From: Winogradskyella jejuensis
Lineage (GTDB): Bacteria > Bacteroidota > Bacteroidia > Flavobacteriales > Flavobacteriaceae
Direction: 5' to 3'
Length of the DNA: 64,000 bases
NCBI RefSeq assembly: GCF_900129745.1
Contig: NZ_FQWS01000001.1
Coordinates: 1,302,001 to 1,366,000 of the forward strand
A model generated the notes under the pieces. The model had not been told where the DNA came from and ran no database searches. It was given only the letters and a program-made list of their open reading frames with translations. The position numbers and the translations under genes were made by a program. The first letter of the stretch is position 1, and each line of letters opens with the position of its first letter. This document shows, in pieces, positions 1-8,990 of the stretch.

Positions 1-233
1 GGGACGACTATGAGTTCGCCTTCTTTTACAACTTCAGTACGGTCACGAAATTGCATATACAATGTGCCTTTTACAACCTGAAATAACTCGTCTTCATTCT
101 CATGGCTATGCCAAACAAATTCGCCTTTAATCTTTGCTAAAATAACTTGCATATTATCTACCATGGCAATGCGATGTGGATGCCATTGTTTAGAAAAAAG
201 AGCGTGCTTATCTTTAATGTTTATTGCTTTCAT
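1..233 (-). CDS. Cupin-domain protein, C-terminus cut by window edge
   Basis: Reverse-strand frame starting at the ATG at 233 and running off the left edge, so only the first 77 residues are visible. The visible part has a single-domain cupin pattern: WHSHENEDELFQVVKG carries the His and Glu metal-ligand pattern of cupin motif 1, followed by the strand segment LYMQFRD. Small cupins of this type, often labelled mannose-6-phosphate isomerase-like, bind a metal or small ligand, and the substrate cannot be told from sequence. It lies 27 bp downstream of mgtE on the same strand with no terminator between, so it may be the last gene of the TPR-rsmA-mgtE run. Confidence 0.75.
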   Translation of the reverse strand, partial: MKAINIKDKHALFSKQWHPHRIAMVDNMQVILAKIKGEFVWHSHENEDELFQVVKGTLYMQFRDRTEVVKEGELIVV

Positions 234-260
234 ATTATAAAGTTACAAAAGCCAAGAGAA

Positions 261-1631
261 TTAAATGCCTAGAATTAATTTAGCAATCCAGAAATAGAGT
301 AAAATACCTAAGATGTCGTTACTTGTGGTTATAAATGGACCAGTGGCAATAGCTGGGTCAATACCGCGCTTGTTTAAAAATAAAGGAACAAACGTCCCAA
401 TAAGACCAGCAATAATAATTACGGCAACTAGAGAAACTGAAATTGCTAAGGCTTTATCCATTTCACCGTTATAAGCCCACACAAATACAAAGAGAAAAAT
501 AGCCAAAATAACACCGTTTAGAGCAGCAAGTAACATCTCTTTTATAAGTCTGCTATTAACACTTCCTTTAACATCGTCATTAGCTAAACCTTGTACAATA
601 ATTGCGCTAGATTGTACACCTACATTCCCTGCCATTGCAGCAATGAGTGGTGTGAAAAAGAATAAGACAGCATATTGATTAAAAGATTCTTGAAAACCTT
701 CCATGATGATAAATGCCCCAATTCCACCAATTAATCCTAAAAATAACCATGGTAAGCGTGCACGAGTCAATTCTATAATACTATCATCTGAGTCTACATC
801 TTGCGTAATACCTGCTGCTAATTGGTAATCTTTATCCGCCTCTTCTTTAAGGACATCGACAATATCATCAATTGTAATTCTACCAAGTAGGGTTAACTCA
901 TCATCTACAACGGGAATAGCTTCTAAATCGTATTTTGCCATGACTCTAGCCACATCCTCCGCATCGTCCTTAACATTGACATAGTCTACATTGTCCTTTG
1001 CAATGTCTGCTATTTTTTCTTCGCTTTTTGCTGTGATAAGGTCTTTTAAAGACAATCTGCCTATAAGCTTTTCTTCTTTATTCACAACATAGATAGAGTG
1101 TACTCTTGTTACATCTTTGGCTTGTCCTCTTATTCGGCGTATACATCCGGCAACTGTCCATGTACCATAGACTTTTACAAGCTCTTTAGCCATGAGTCCA
1201 CCAGCAGTGTCTTCGTCATAAGCTAAAAGCTCTTGAATTTCAGCTTTGTGTTCTTCGTCTTCAATCTGAGAGATTACAGCTTCTTGACGAGCTTCGGGTA
1301 ACTCTGCAATAATATCTGCGGCATCATCGGTGTCTAATTCTTCAACCTCTTCTGCAATCTCTTTTGCTGAAAGGTTTTTAAGAATTTTTTCACGGACATC
1401 TTCATCAAGCTCAGTTAAAATATCTGAAGTGGTTTCGCTATCAAGGAGTTTGATAATATAGATAGCTTCTTCAAAATTTATCTCATCTAAAATCTCTGCA
1501 ATATCTGCATAGTGAAACTCATTAAGAAGCACCTTCAACTGCTTATTATCTTGATTAATGATAAGTTGTTGAACGTTCTCTAAAAGCTCGTCCGTGAGTT
1601 GAAATTGGATATTTTCTTGAGTTTCTTCCAC
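261..1631 (-). CDS. mgtE: Magnesium transporter MgtE
   Basis: MgtE-type Mg2+ channel of the inner membrane. The order is typical: an acidic N-terminal helical domain (residues about 1-130, with repeated ADIAE and DDAADI motifs), a pair of CBS domains (about 135-260) that sense cytosolic Mg2+, then five membrane helices containing the conserved GNVGVQSS pore segment. The frame is open to a TTG at 1673, which would overlap rsmA. I prefer the GTG at 1631, because it gives a start of the form (M)EETQENIQF like relatives and avoids the overlap; 456 residues is then near the family norm. The start remains uncertain. The gene lies 22 bp after rsmA and is probably cotranscribed with it. Confidence 0.93.
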   Translation of the reverse strand: MEETQENIQFQLTDELLENVQQLIINQDNKQLKVLLNEFHYADIAEILDEINFEEAIYIIKLLDSETTSDILTELDEDVREKILKNLSAKEIAEEVEELDTDDAADIIAELPEARQEAVISQIEDEEHKAEIQELLAYDEDTAGGLMAKELVKVYGTWTVAGCIRRIRGQAKDVTRVHSIYVVNKEEKLIGRLSLKDLITAKSEEKIADIAKDNVDYVNVKDDAEDVARVMAKYDLEAIPVVDDELTLLGRITIDDIVDVLKEEADKDYQLAAGITQDVDSDDSIIELTRARLPWLFLGLIGGIGAFIIMEGFQESFNQYAVLFFFTPLIAAMAGNVGVQSSAIIVQGLANDDVKGSVNSRLIKEMLLAALNGVILAIFLFVFVWAYNGEMDKALAISVSLVAVIIIAGLIGTFVPLFLNKRGIDPAIATGPFITTSNDILGILLYFWIAKLILGI

Positions 1632-1653
1632 AGAGAATTTAAAAGTAATTAGC

Positions 1654-2430
1654 TTAATTTTTGTCTTTTTCAATCAAAGTCGTCAACTCAATAAATTGAG
1701 CGACACTTAATTGTTCTGGACGCTGCCCAAATATAGCATTTGCTTTTAAATTATCGGAAAGATTGAATGTTTTTAAACTGTTACGGAGTGTTTTTCTTCG
1801 TTGTTGGAATCCCATTTTTACAACCCTGAAGAACAATTTTTCATCACAAGGTAAGCTGTAGTTTTCTTTTCGTGTGAGTAATAACACTCCAGAATCTACT
1901 TTTGGAGGTGGATTAAAAACACTTGGAGGCACTGTAAATAAATAGTCTGCATCGTAAAATGCTTGTGTTAAAACCGAAAGAATACCATAAACTTTGCTGC
2001 CTTCTTTAGAGCAAATGCGTTGTGCTACTTCTTTTTGAAACATCCCTGAAAACTCAGGAATTTGATCTCGCATTTCTAAAGTTTTAAATACGATTTGGGA
2101 TGAAATATTGTATGGGAAGTTACCAATAATGGCAAAGGGTTTACCTTTAAAAACTTCATTTAGATCGTAGCGTAAAAAGTCTTTTTCGTAAATTCTATCT
2201 GCCAAGTGTAGATAGTTATTTTTAAGGTAATCTACAGATTCGGTATCGATTTCTACAACATGAGTTGTCGTTGGTTTTTCTAGCAAATATTTTGTGAGTA
2301 CGCCCATTCCAGGGCCAATCTCTAGTACATTATCATAACCATTTAATGAAAGCGTATCTGCTATGTCCTTAGCAATGTTTTCGTCTTTTAAAAAGTGCTG
2401 ACCTAAGTGTTTTTTGGCTTTTACGCTCAT
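1654..2430 (-). CDS. rsmA: 16S rRNA (adenine1518-N6/adenine1519-N6)-dimethyltransferase RsmA (KsgA)
   Basis: SAM-dependent enzyme that dimethylates two adjacent adenines in the 3'-terminal helix 45 of 16S rRNA, a late checkpoint in small-subunit assembly. Visible motifs are the N-terminal KKHLGQHFL, the SAM-binding motif [10 protein letters not shown] near residue 35, and the catalytic [10 protein letters not shown] near residue 103 (the family N-hydrophobic-PY motif). The C-terminal region has [13 protein letters not shown], typical of the family. At 258 residues it is full length. It is preceded by the DUF4286 gene (10 bp gap) and followed by mgtE. Confidence 0.97.
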   Translation of the reverse strand: MSVKAKKHLGQHFLKDENIAKDIADTLSLNGYDNVLEIGPGMGVLTKYLLEKPTTTHVVEIDTESVDYLKNNYLHLADRIYEKDFLRYDLNEVFKGKPFAIIGNFPYNISSQIVFKTLEMRDQIPEFSGMFQKEVAQRICSKEGSKVYGILSVLTQAFYDADYLFTVPPSVFNPPPKVDSGVLLLTRKENYSLPCDEKLFFRVVKMGFQQRRKTLRNSLKTFNLSDNLKANAIFGQRPEQLSVAQFIELTTLIEKDKN

Positions 2431-2440
2431 GGTTTTTATG

Positions 2441-2764
2441 TTATTTAAAGTTTACAGCATATTCGTCGATAACCTCTAGCTCAGTTCTAAAAGCTAACAT
2501 TTTATCGGCAAACTTTTTTAAACCTTCTTGGCGTAATTTATCTGCATCTTCTTGATAGTATAAGTCTAGTGCTTTTCTAGAATAAGAACGGTATTGAATA
2601 GAATAGGTTTGTCCGCCCATTTCTTCTTCGACCATAACTTTAGAAAACGTAGCACGGTCAAACTTACCGGTAGCCAATACTTTTGGGATGTGTTCTTTTA
2701 TCCAGATTAACCATTCGTCGTGAACGGAATTGTCTATGTTTACAGTTACGTTGTAAATTATCAT
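2441..2764 (-). CDS. DUF4286 family protein
   Basis: Small soluble protein of 107 residues with no signal peptide or membrane segment. The opening [11 protein letters not shown] and the pattern of a possible alpha/beta dimeric barrel (IQYRSYS, then [19 protein letters not shown]) match the Bacteroidota DUF4286 family, whose function is unknown to me. Its ATG directly abuts the stop codon of the next gene and it sits 10 bp upstream of rsmA, so it belongs to the same transcription unit. A DUF4286 gene next to rsmA and mgtE is, from memory, a recurrent arrangement in this group, which hints at a link to RNA or ribosome work but does not prove it. Confidence 0.85.
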   Translation of the reverse strand: MIIYNVTVNIDNSVHDEWLIWIKEHIPKVLATGKFDRATFSKVMVEEEMGGQTYSIQYRSYSRKALDLYYQEDADKLRQEGLKKFADKMLAFRTELEVIDEYAVNFK

Positions 2765-3277
2765 TTAAAGTTGTTTTTCATACAAGAGAAGGTCTTCATT
2801 CTTCTCAAAAGGATTGACGGTTTTTTTATAACTGAATCCTAATTTTTCAATCAGTCCTATGGATACTTTATTAATGGGTAATGTTATGGCACAAAGCGTT
2901 TTAATGTTGAAAGCGTCTTTAGCTAAATTTAGAAGCTCAGAAGACGTCTCAAAGCCATAGCCTTTTCCATGAAATTCAGGCAAGATTGAGAAGCCAATAT
3001 CTACATGTTCTAATTTGTCTCTTTTGAGCAAGCCAGCTGTACCAATAGGTTTAAGATTGTCAGATTTTAGTTGCATTTTGTAATAGCCAAAATTATGCTT
3101 TTCGTAGCATTTTAGCTGATTGTTTTTAATGTATTCTGCAGCTTCATGTACAGTTTTTACATTTCTATCGCCAATAAATTTTAACCAGCCTGGTGTATTC
3201 ATCAATTCCAAAACAAAAGGCGCATCTTCCACTGTGATTTTTGAAAGAATTAATCGTTCGGTTTCGGCTACTTTCAT
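2765..3277 (-). CDS. GNAT family N-acetyltransferase (RimJ/RimL-like)
   Basis: 170-residue acetyltransferase of the GNAT superfamily. It begins with ETERLILSKI, typical of the RimJ/RimL-like branch (Acetyltransf_3). It has the acetyl-CoA loop region in FHGKGYGFETSSELL (the Q/R-x-x-G-x-G/A pyrophosphate motif) and the C-terminal NKVSIGLIEKLGF, where this branch has its conserved N-x-x-S. The acceptor is unknown; the family acetylates protein N-termini, amino-sugar antibiotics or small metabolites. The gene abuts the DUF4286 gene and starts 8 bp after the TPR protein, inside the same operon. Confidence 0.9.
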   Translation of the reverse strand: MKVAETERLILSKITVEDAPFVLELMNTPGWLKFIGDRNVKTVHEAAEYIKNNQLKCYEKHNFGYYKMQLKSDNLKPIGTAGLLKRDKLEHVDIGFSILPEFHGKGYGFETSSELLNLAKDAFNIKTLCAITLPINKVSIGLIEKLGFSYKKTVNPFEKNEDLLLYEKQL

Positions 3278-3285
3278 CCTAGAAC

Positions 3286-5091
3286 TTAATTTATAGTATC
3301 TCCACGAAGCATCCGGAATTTTTTTCGAGCCTCTACAAAATAGATGCTATCCTCATGATTGAAGATGATTTTTTCGTAAAGCGGTTTGGCTTCTTCAGGT
3401 TTTGCTAGATGTGTATTGTAAAGTTCTGCTAAATAATAATAAGCATCATCTATAAAAATGTCTTCGCGATAATCCGCAATTATTTTTTGGTAATTAACTT
3501 CGGCTTTTTCAAACTGATTTTGCTTTTCGTATAATTTTGCTTGTGTAAAAAGGGCTTGGTCTATAATGCTTTCGCCATTGTGTTCGGTTAATACCTTATC
3601 TAAAACCTTGATTGCCTCGTTTGTTTTATTCTGAAACGCTAATAAATCTGCTTTTGCATAGTACTTTAGTGCTGTTTGGGTGGTATCATCGTATTTATTA
3701 TCCGAAATCAATAGTTTTAAATCTAAAGCATCATTGGCAATGAGTTGCGATGTTGATGCTTTTAAAACCTTAAGCTGAGATTCGGCCCACTCAAAATCAC
3801 CTTTGTAGTAACTTGTTTTTGCAATCTTATAAGAAGCCTCCTGTGCAATAGTACTATTCTTTAAGTTTGCTTTTATTTGAGTGTAGTAAATCAGGGCTTC
3901 ATTAAACTTTTCTTGAAGCACTAAAATATCTGCTAATTTTAGTTTTACCAATGCTTCTTGATATGGTGAAATATCTAATTTGTAGGATGCTTTTAAGAAT
4001 TTTGAAGCTTCTTCCGGCTGATTAAAGCTAAAGGCTAAAAATTGACCATAAGATAATTGAAGCGGTAAAGAAATTTCTGTTTTTCCGTAATTCTCAAATA
4101 ATGCTAAGTATTTGTCATTGATTTCTTTTAGGGTTTTCTCATTTGCATTTTCAGCTTCAATTTCTAAAATAGATTGGTGAGCAAGTAGCAAAACATCTAA
4201 ATCTTGTGCGGTTTCTATAATGTAGTTGAAGATATTGCTAGCAGTAGTTTTATCATCGTCATCTTTTGCGGTAAAAGCCAAATCTATAATGCGTTCTAGA
4301 CTTTCGGGGTTACGTCTGTAAAGTGCTTTTTCCTGAACAAAGGATTTTCCGTATTGTTTCTCTTGTACATAAAGCCAACTCAATAGTTGATACCAATGCG
4401 CATAAGGATTGGACTGAATGCGTTTTAGCAATAAGACTCTAAGCGACTTATTATTTTCGGTATCCTTATTTTCAGAGATAAACTGACTCAGATTTCGCTT
4501 AATATTATTTAGTGCATTTGGTTTAAAAGCCACATAATCTATGTAATTGGCAAACATGTTTTTTACATCACCTAAATCTCCATAAATCCTAGCTAATTGA
4601 ACGCTGAAGTTTTTGTCTGGCAATTGCTCTGCTCCTTTTTTATAAGCTTTTATGGCTTGAGGAAGGAGTGAATGTTTCTCAAAACGTTGACCTATACCAT
4701 AGACATAAGTTGGTTTTTCGTCAATGGAATTTATGGCTTCCTCAAAAAGAGCATCTGCTTTAGAGATACTATCCATCAATTGATAGTTATATCCCAATTC
4801 AACCAGTATTATCGGAATTCTATTCTTTGTAATGCGTTTCTCTAGAAGTAATCTTGCTTCATCATACCTCTCAAGTTGTTGGTAGGTGTCTACCATTTTA
4901 TACATATAGTTGTAAGCGTATGGCTTAGTGTCGTAAAGTTTTTTGTAGATAATTAAGGCTTTAGAAAACTCCCCTTTTTTAAAATACTCGTCACCTACAG
5001 CCAACTGTTTTTGGTCTTCGCGTTGACCTAATACAGAAAATGAGCAGAGAACAACTAGGATGAGAGATAATATGTATTTTCTATATGCCAT
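3286..5091 (-). CDS. Exported tetratricopeptide-repeat protein
   Basis: Protein of about 601 residues with a cleavable signal peptide (MAYRKYILSLILVVLCSFSVLGQ region), followed almost entirely by tetratricopeptide helices, for example GDEYFKKGEFSKALIIYKKL and FEKAEVNYQKIIADY. The frame is open six codons further upstream, but the ATG at 5091 puts the signal peptide at the terminus and is preferred. It is probably periplasmic or attached to an envelope complex as a scaffold. The C-terminal repeats resemble the YfiO/Tol-Pal type of sequential TPR. First gene of the run leading to rsmA and mgtE, and separated from serS by that gene's terminator. Confidence 0.88.
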   Translation of the reverse strand: MAYRKYILSLILVVLCSFSVLGQREDQKQLAVGDEYFKKGEFSKALIIYKKLYDTKPYAYNYMYKMVDTYQQLERYDEARLLLEKRITKNRIPIILVELGYNYQLMDSISKADALFEEAINSIDEKPTYVYGIGQRFEKHSLLPQAIKAYKKGAEQLPDKNFSVQLARIYGDLGDVKNMFANYIDYVAFKPNALNNIKRNLSQFISENKDTENNKSLRVLLLKRIQSNPYAHWYQLLSWLYVQEKQYGKSFVQEKALYRRNPESLERIIDLAFTAKDDDDKTTASNIFNYIIETAQDLDVLLLAHQSILEIEAENANEKTLKEINDKYLALFENYGKTEISLPLQLSYGQFLAFSFNQPEEASKFLKASYKLDISPYQEALVKLKLADILVLQEKFNEALIYYTQIKANLKNSTIAQEASYKIAKTSYYKGDFEWAESQLKVLKASTSQLIANDALDLKLLISDNKYDDTTQTALKYYAKADLLAFQNKTNEAIKVLDKVLTEHNGESIIDQALFTQAKLYEKQNQFEKAEVNYQKIIADYREDIFIDDAYYYLAELYNTHLAKPEEAKPLYEKIIFNHEDSIYFVEARKKFRMLRGDTIN

Positions 5092-5140
5092 AAGTTGTAA
5101 ATATAACAAATGACAGCTTTAGATATTGTAAATGCTTTCA

Positions 5141-5170
5141 TAAAAAAATGCCCAAGTTTCCTAGGGCATT
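5141..5170 (-). terminator. Rho-independent terminator of serS
   Basis: On the reverse strand a 7-bp stem AATGCCC/GGGCATT with a 10-base loop is followed directly by seven T residues. It lies 24 bp after the serS stop and before the TPR gene, so it separates the two units. Confidence 0.8.
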
Positions 5171-5193
5171 CATTTAGTCATTTAAGACTATTA

Positions 5194-6465
5194 CTAGTTA
5201 ATGATATCAAATCCTGTATATGGAATTAATACTTCAGGAATTTTTATGCCTTCTTCAGTTTGATAATTCTCAAGGATACTTGCCAAAATACGAGGTAATG
5301 CTAAAGAACTACCATTAAGTGTGTGGGCTAATTCGTTTTTACCATCAGCATTTTTAAAACGAAGTTTTAAGCGGTTAGATTGAAAAGTTTCAAAATTTGA
5401 AACCGAAGACACCTCTAACCAACGCTCTTGAGCTGCTGAGAAGACTTCAAAATCGTAAGTCAACGCAGAGGCAAAAGTTAAATCACCACCACACAATCTA
5501 AGAATACGATAAGGCAATTCTAGTTCTTTTAAAATATCTTGAATATGAGATACCATACCATCCAAGGCCTCATAAGATTTTGAAGGGTGTTCTACACGGA
5601 TAATTTCAACTTTATCAAATTGATGCAAACGGTTTAAACCTCTTACATGAGCGCCATAACTACCTGCTTCACGTCTAAAACAAGGTGTGTAACCAGTAAT
5701 GCCAATAGGTAAGTCACTTTCATTAAGAATCACATCTCTAAAAATATTAGTCCCGGGAACTTCAGCTGTAGGAATAAGATATAGATTGTCTTCTGTAACG
5801 TGGTACATTTGGCCTTCTTTATCTGGTAATTGCCCAGTACCAATACCTGAAGCTTCATTAATTAAATGTGGTAATTGGTATTCTGTATAGCCAGCATCCG
5901 TATTTTTATCTAAAAAATAAGCAATTAAAGCACGTTGTAAACGAGCACCTTTACCTTTGTAAACTGGGAAACCTGCACCAGTAATTTTGTTACCAAGTTC
6001 AAAATCAATGATGTCGTATTTTTTGGCCAACTCCCAATGTGGTAATGCACCTTCATGTAATTTAGGTGTTTCTCCGTCACAAAGTGTTTCTAAATTATCT
6101 TCATCAGAATTTCCGTTTGGTACAATTGGGTTAGGAACATTAGGTATTTTGTAAAGCGTATTGGTTAAAGCTTCTGCTTTTTCATTAAGCTCTTGTTCAA
6201 GAGTTTTTATGGTTTCTTTAAGCTCAGATGTTTTAGCTTTAAGTGTGTTTGCTTGTTCTGCTTGTCCAGATCTAAATAAATTTCCAATCTCTTTGGACAT
6301 CGCATTCATTTCAGCCTTTGTTGCATCTAATTGCGTTTGTAATTGTCTGCGTTGTTCATCAAAGTTTAAGACATCATCAATCATTGGCTTTGCATCAATG
6401 TTTCTGATGGCCAAAAGTTTAATAATGCTTTCGCTGTTTTCTCTTATGTGCGATACCTGTAACAT
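5194..6465 (-). CDS. serS: Serine-tRNA ligase
   Basis: Class II aminoacyl-tRNA synthetase that charges tRNA-Ser (and tRNA-Sec where present). The N-terminal antiparallel coiled-coil arm that grips the long variable arm spans residues about 27-105 (repeated LKAKTSELKETIKTLEQE-type heptads). The catalytic core holds motif 2 (TPCFRREAGSYG) and motif 3 (NGSSLALPRILASILENYQ). At 423 residues it is standard length and complete. Monocistronic by the evidence of its own promoter (6510-6543) and terminator. Confidence 0.98.
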   Translation of the reverse strand: MLQVSHIRENSESIIKLLAIRNIDAKPMIDDVLNFDEQRRQLQTQLDATKAEMNAMSKEIGNLFRSGQAEQANTLKAKTSELKETIKTLEQELNEKAEALTNTLYKIPNVPNPIVPNGNSDEDNLETLCDGETPKLHEGALPHWELAKKYDIIDFELGNKITGAGFPVYKGKGARLQRALIAYFLDKNTDAGYTEYQLPHLINEASGIGTGQLPDKEGQMYHVTEDNLYLIPTAEVPGTNIFRDVILNESDLPIGITGYTPCFRREAGSYGAHVRGLNRLHQFDKVEIIRVEHPSKSYEALDGMVSHIQDILKELELPYRILRLCGGDLTFASALTYDFEVFSAAQERWLEVSSVSNFETFQSNRLKLRFKNADGKNELAHTLNGSSLALPRILASILENYQTEEGIKIPEVLIPYTGFDIIN

Positions 6466-6509
6466 GCGTACTTAATTTTTGCGCCGATTAAGCGCTTATT
6501 AGCAAAGGG

Positions 6510-6543
6510 CAAAAGTAAAAAGATTTTATGGCTAGTGAAACAA
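6510..6543 (-). promoter_or_regulatory. Bacteroidota-type promoter for serS
   Basis: Reverse-strand TTG (6543-6541), a 23-base spacer and TACTTTTG (6517-6510), matching the Bacteroidota sigma-A consensus TTG / TAnnTTTG. It lies 45 bp upstream of the serS ATG. The spacer is at the long end of the usual range. Confidence 0.6.
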
Positions 6544-6551
6544 AAAGCAGC

Positions 6552-7859
6552 CTATTTTGAAGGTAGTATCCACGAATTGTGTTTGAAGTGATTCCACTCA
6601 ACCTTAGCCAAATCAATTTCAGGGTTTATAAAGCGTTTTGAAGGTTTTCCATTAACGCTAACATAAGAAGTTACGAATATGGATACGGTTTTACCTTCAC
6701 TTTTGAACTTGTCTTTTAGACGTTGCGAGAATTGCCAGATAAAATCGGGTTTGGTTTTTAAATTTCGCTGCTGCTTTTTAGTCAAATAATCGTTTAAATT
6801 AATCGGAATTATTGAATTATTTGATTGGTCTACAACTCTAAAATGAATACTTCCGCTTTTAGCTCTAAGCATCATACGCCAAGACAGACGATGGCCTTCT
6901 TCTGTCCAAAGCACATTATCTTCAATAAAGTGATGGCGAAGAGGTAATGCGATTTGAATTATGAAATAGGTGACAAAAACGAGTTTGAAGACGTTTGCAT
7001 AATTGGGTGTTTTAATCGTGTTTCCAGAATAAATCTCTTTCTTTTTAAGGAATATATTCCGAATAGTTTTTGGTTCAAAAAAGAACAGGCAAAATGCTAA
7101 AGATAAAAATGGAAAGATACCTATGTGGAATACTGCCGAATTAAATAAATGGAAGAAGATTGAAGCAAAAAAGGCATACTTCCGCGTCGGCTTATATAAT
7201 AAAAGAGGAATAATTAGGCCATCGAATATGATTCCTGAATACGCTATAAAATAATGCACATATTCATTTTGAAGAAAACCGCCAATTATTGGAAAATGAG
7301 ACTTGCCTTGCATTAATAACTTTATAACTGAAGCATCTAACCAGTCAGGGTATAATTTTGCAACTGAAGCGTAGGTGTAAATTATAAATAACTGAATAAA
7401 AAACACCAATTTACACCAATTAGGCATGGAGATTTGCTTTAGCTTAGGATTTAGCTTTACATCTATAGAGGCATACCTGTTAGCGGGCATTGCAACCATT
7501 ATAAAACTCAGCAAGAACAATAAATAATAATGATTATTATATGCTGACTTTTGCATAAAATAGATGGCGCTCCACATAAGTGCAAACATTAATGCGCTAA
7601 ATCTGTATTTATACCCCACCATTATTAGTAAGCCAAAAATGCCCATTACTGCATAGAAGGTATACATCCAATTACCAGACAGTGGTTGAAGCCAATCAAA
7701 ACCTATAAAGTTAAAGGTAAACTGCGGATCAACAAGTGTGCGTTTTACCCAACCCGTAACTATTGCGCCAACTGATTCTAGAAAGCAGAGTAGTCCAAAA
7801 AATATTCTAAAAACAATTAGAGACGTGTTATCTATATGCTTAAAGAGGAGTGTGTTCAT
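6552..7859 (-). CDS. HTTM-domain membrane protein (vitamin K-dependent gamma-carboxylase-like)
   Basis: 435 residues with multiple membrane helices (about 15-40, 65-82, 88-135, 148-170, 200-270, 290-310) followed by a C-terminal soluble domain of about 120 residues. The membrane part matches the HTTM domain shared with vitamin K-dependent gamma-glutamyl carboxylase; conserved features include the YASVAKLYPDWL and FHLFNSAVFHIGIFPF segments. Bacterial HTTM proteins are mostly uncharacterised and the enzyme activity is not established here. Its ATG overlaps the ribF stop by 4 bp, so the two are translationally coupled. A role in modifying an exported protein is speculative. Confidence 0.82.
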   Translation of the reverse strand: MNTLLFKHIDNTSLIVFRIFFGLLCFLESVGAIVTGWVKRTLVDPQFTFNFIGFDWLQPLSGNWMYTFYAVMGIFGLLIMVGYKYRFSALMFALMWSAIYFMQKSAYNNHYYLLFLLSFIMVAMPANRYASIDVKLNPKLKQISMPNWCKLVFFIQLFIIYTYASVAKLYPDWLDASVIKLLMQGKSHFPIIGGFLQNEYVHYFIAYSGIIFDGLIIPLLLYKPTRKYAFFASIFFHLFNSAVFHIGIFPFLSLAFCLFFFEPKTIRNIFLKKKEIYSGNTIKTPNYANVFKLVFVTYFIIQIALPLRHHFIEDNVLWTEEGHRLSWRMMLRAKSGSIHFRVVDQSNNSIIPINLNDYLTKKQQRNLKTKPDFIWQFSQRLKDKFKSEGKTVSIFVTSYVSVNGKPSKRFINPEIDLAKVEWNHFKHNSWILPSK

Positions 7860-8770
7860 CGGTTTGTTTTCAAATAAGTAAGCGAAGCTTTTTTGTCTTT
7901 TTTCAGTTGAGTTTTTAGAGCATCAACAGTTTTAAATTTATGTTCATCTCTTAATCGATGTAACATTTCTATTACAACTTCTTTACCATATAGGTTATCT
8001 TCAAAATCAAAAAAGTGAACTTCAATAGAACGTGGCTTGTTTTTAATAGTTGGGTTAGAGCCTATATTCATCATCCCATAAACTTCTTTTGAATTCACAA
8101 AAGATTTAACAACATAGACACCATCTTTAGGGATTAGTTTGTAATCTTCTTCTATATATATATTTGCTGTAGGGAAGTCAATGGTGCGCCCTATACTGTG
8201 TCCACTAACAACTTTACCTGTTAGGAAATAATTGTAACCTAAATAAGTATTAGCTAAAGAAACGTCGCCGTCGTTGAGAGCATTTCTAATTTTGGTAGAG
8301 CTCACGGTAACTTGTTCTATATCTTCTGCAGATATTTCTTCTATTTCAAAATCGAACTCTTCTGAAAACTTGATGAGGTCATTAATATTTGCGCTTCTGT
8401 TTTTCCCAAAATGATGGTCATAACCAATAACTATCTGTTTGGTATTTAGTTCTTCAACTAAAATATTCTTTACATAATCTCTTGCTGAAAGGTCAGCAAA
8501 TTCTTTCGTGAAGGTTTTAACACATATTAATTTTACACCAAATTTCTCCAATAGGAATTTTCGTTCGGATATAGTATTCAATAATTTTATGTCTTCATTT
8601 TGCTTGAGCACCATTCGCGGATGAGGAAAAAAAGTTAATACACTGGGTATTAGGTTTTTCTTTTTTCCGAGATTTTTGACTTTTTTTAATATAGCTTGAT
8701 GGCCAATATGCACACCATCAAAGGTTCCAATTGTTAAAATTTTAGTAAAACGACCCGTATTTAGTGACAT
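7856..8770 (-). CDS. ribF: Bifunctional riboflavin kinase / FAD synthetase
   Basis: Makes FMN from riboflavin and ATP, then FAD from FMN and ATP. The N-terminal adenylyltransferase domain (residues about 10-180) shows TFDGVHIGHQAIL with the HIGH-like nucleotide-binding motif and the later SSTKIRNAL. The C-terminal riboflavin kinase domain shows GHSIGRTIDFPTANI and DGVYVV. At 304 residues it is complete. It is the first gene of a two-gene unit with the HTTM protein, and is divergent from the metalloprotease operon across a 220-bp region. Confidence 0.97.
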   Translation of the reverse strand: MSLNTGRFTKILTIGTFDGVHIGHQAILKKVKNLGKKKNLIPSVLTFFPHPRMVLKQNEDIKLLNTISERKFLLEKFGVKLICVKTFTKEFADLSARDYVKNILVEELNTKQIVIGYDHHFGKNRSANINDLIKFSEEFDFEIEEISAEDIEQVTVSSTKIRNALNDGDVSLANTYLGYNYFLTGKVVSGHSIGRTIDFPTANIYIEEDYKLIPKDGVYVVKSFVNSKEVYGMMNIGSNPTIKNKPRSIEVHFFDFEDNLYGKEVVIEMLHRLRDEHKFKTVDALKTQLKKDKKASLTYLKTNR

Positions 8771-8789
8771 TGAAAGATTTCTTCAAAAA

Positions 8790-8963
8790 TTGTTAAGGAA
8801 ATGTAAAAAAAAAGTATAAATTTGATGCTAATTTAATAATACTGTACTTAATGCATATGGCAAAAAAACTACATTTAATTCACTTAACTAAATATTTAAA
8901 CTTTTTTAACTAACCATTAGGTTGTCTTTCACAAAGCACATTAGTGTGGTTGAAAGACTTTTT
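8790..8963 (+). promoter_or_regulatory. Promoter and attenuator-like leader of the metalloprotease-sprF operon
   Basis: A candidate promoter TTG (8790-8792), 24-base spacer, TAAATTTG (8817-8824) lies about 165 bp before the gene. Between it and the gene are a short open frame, 8851-8913 (ATG to TAA, 20 codons, rich in Leu, Lys, His), and a stem-loop, 8924-8958 (GTCTTTCA pairing with TGAAAGAC, with an inner CACA/TGTG stem), followed by TTTTT at 8959-8963. Leader peptide followed by intrinsic-terminator-like hairpin is the layout of ribosome-mediated attenuation; a short stand-alone RNA is the alternative. The frame could also be chance. Confidence 0.4.
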
Positions 8964-8990
8964 ATATTACATTAATTAAACTCACTTCAA

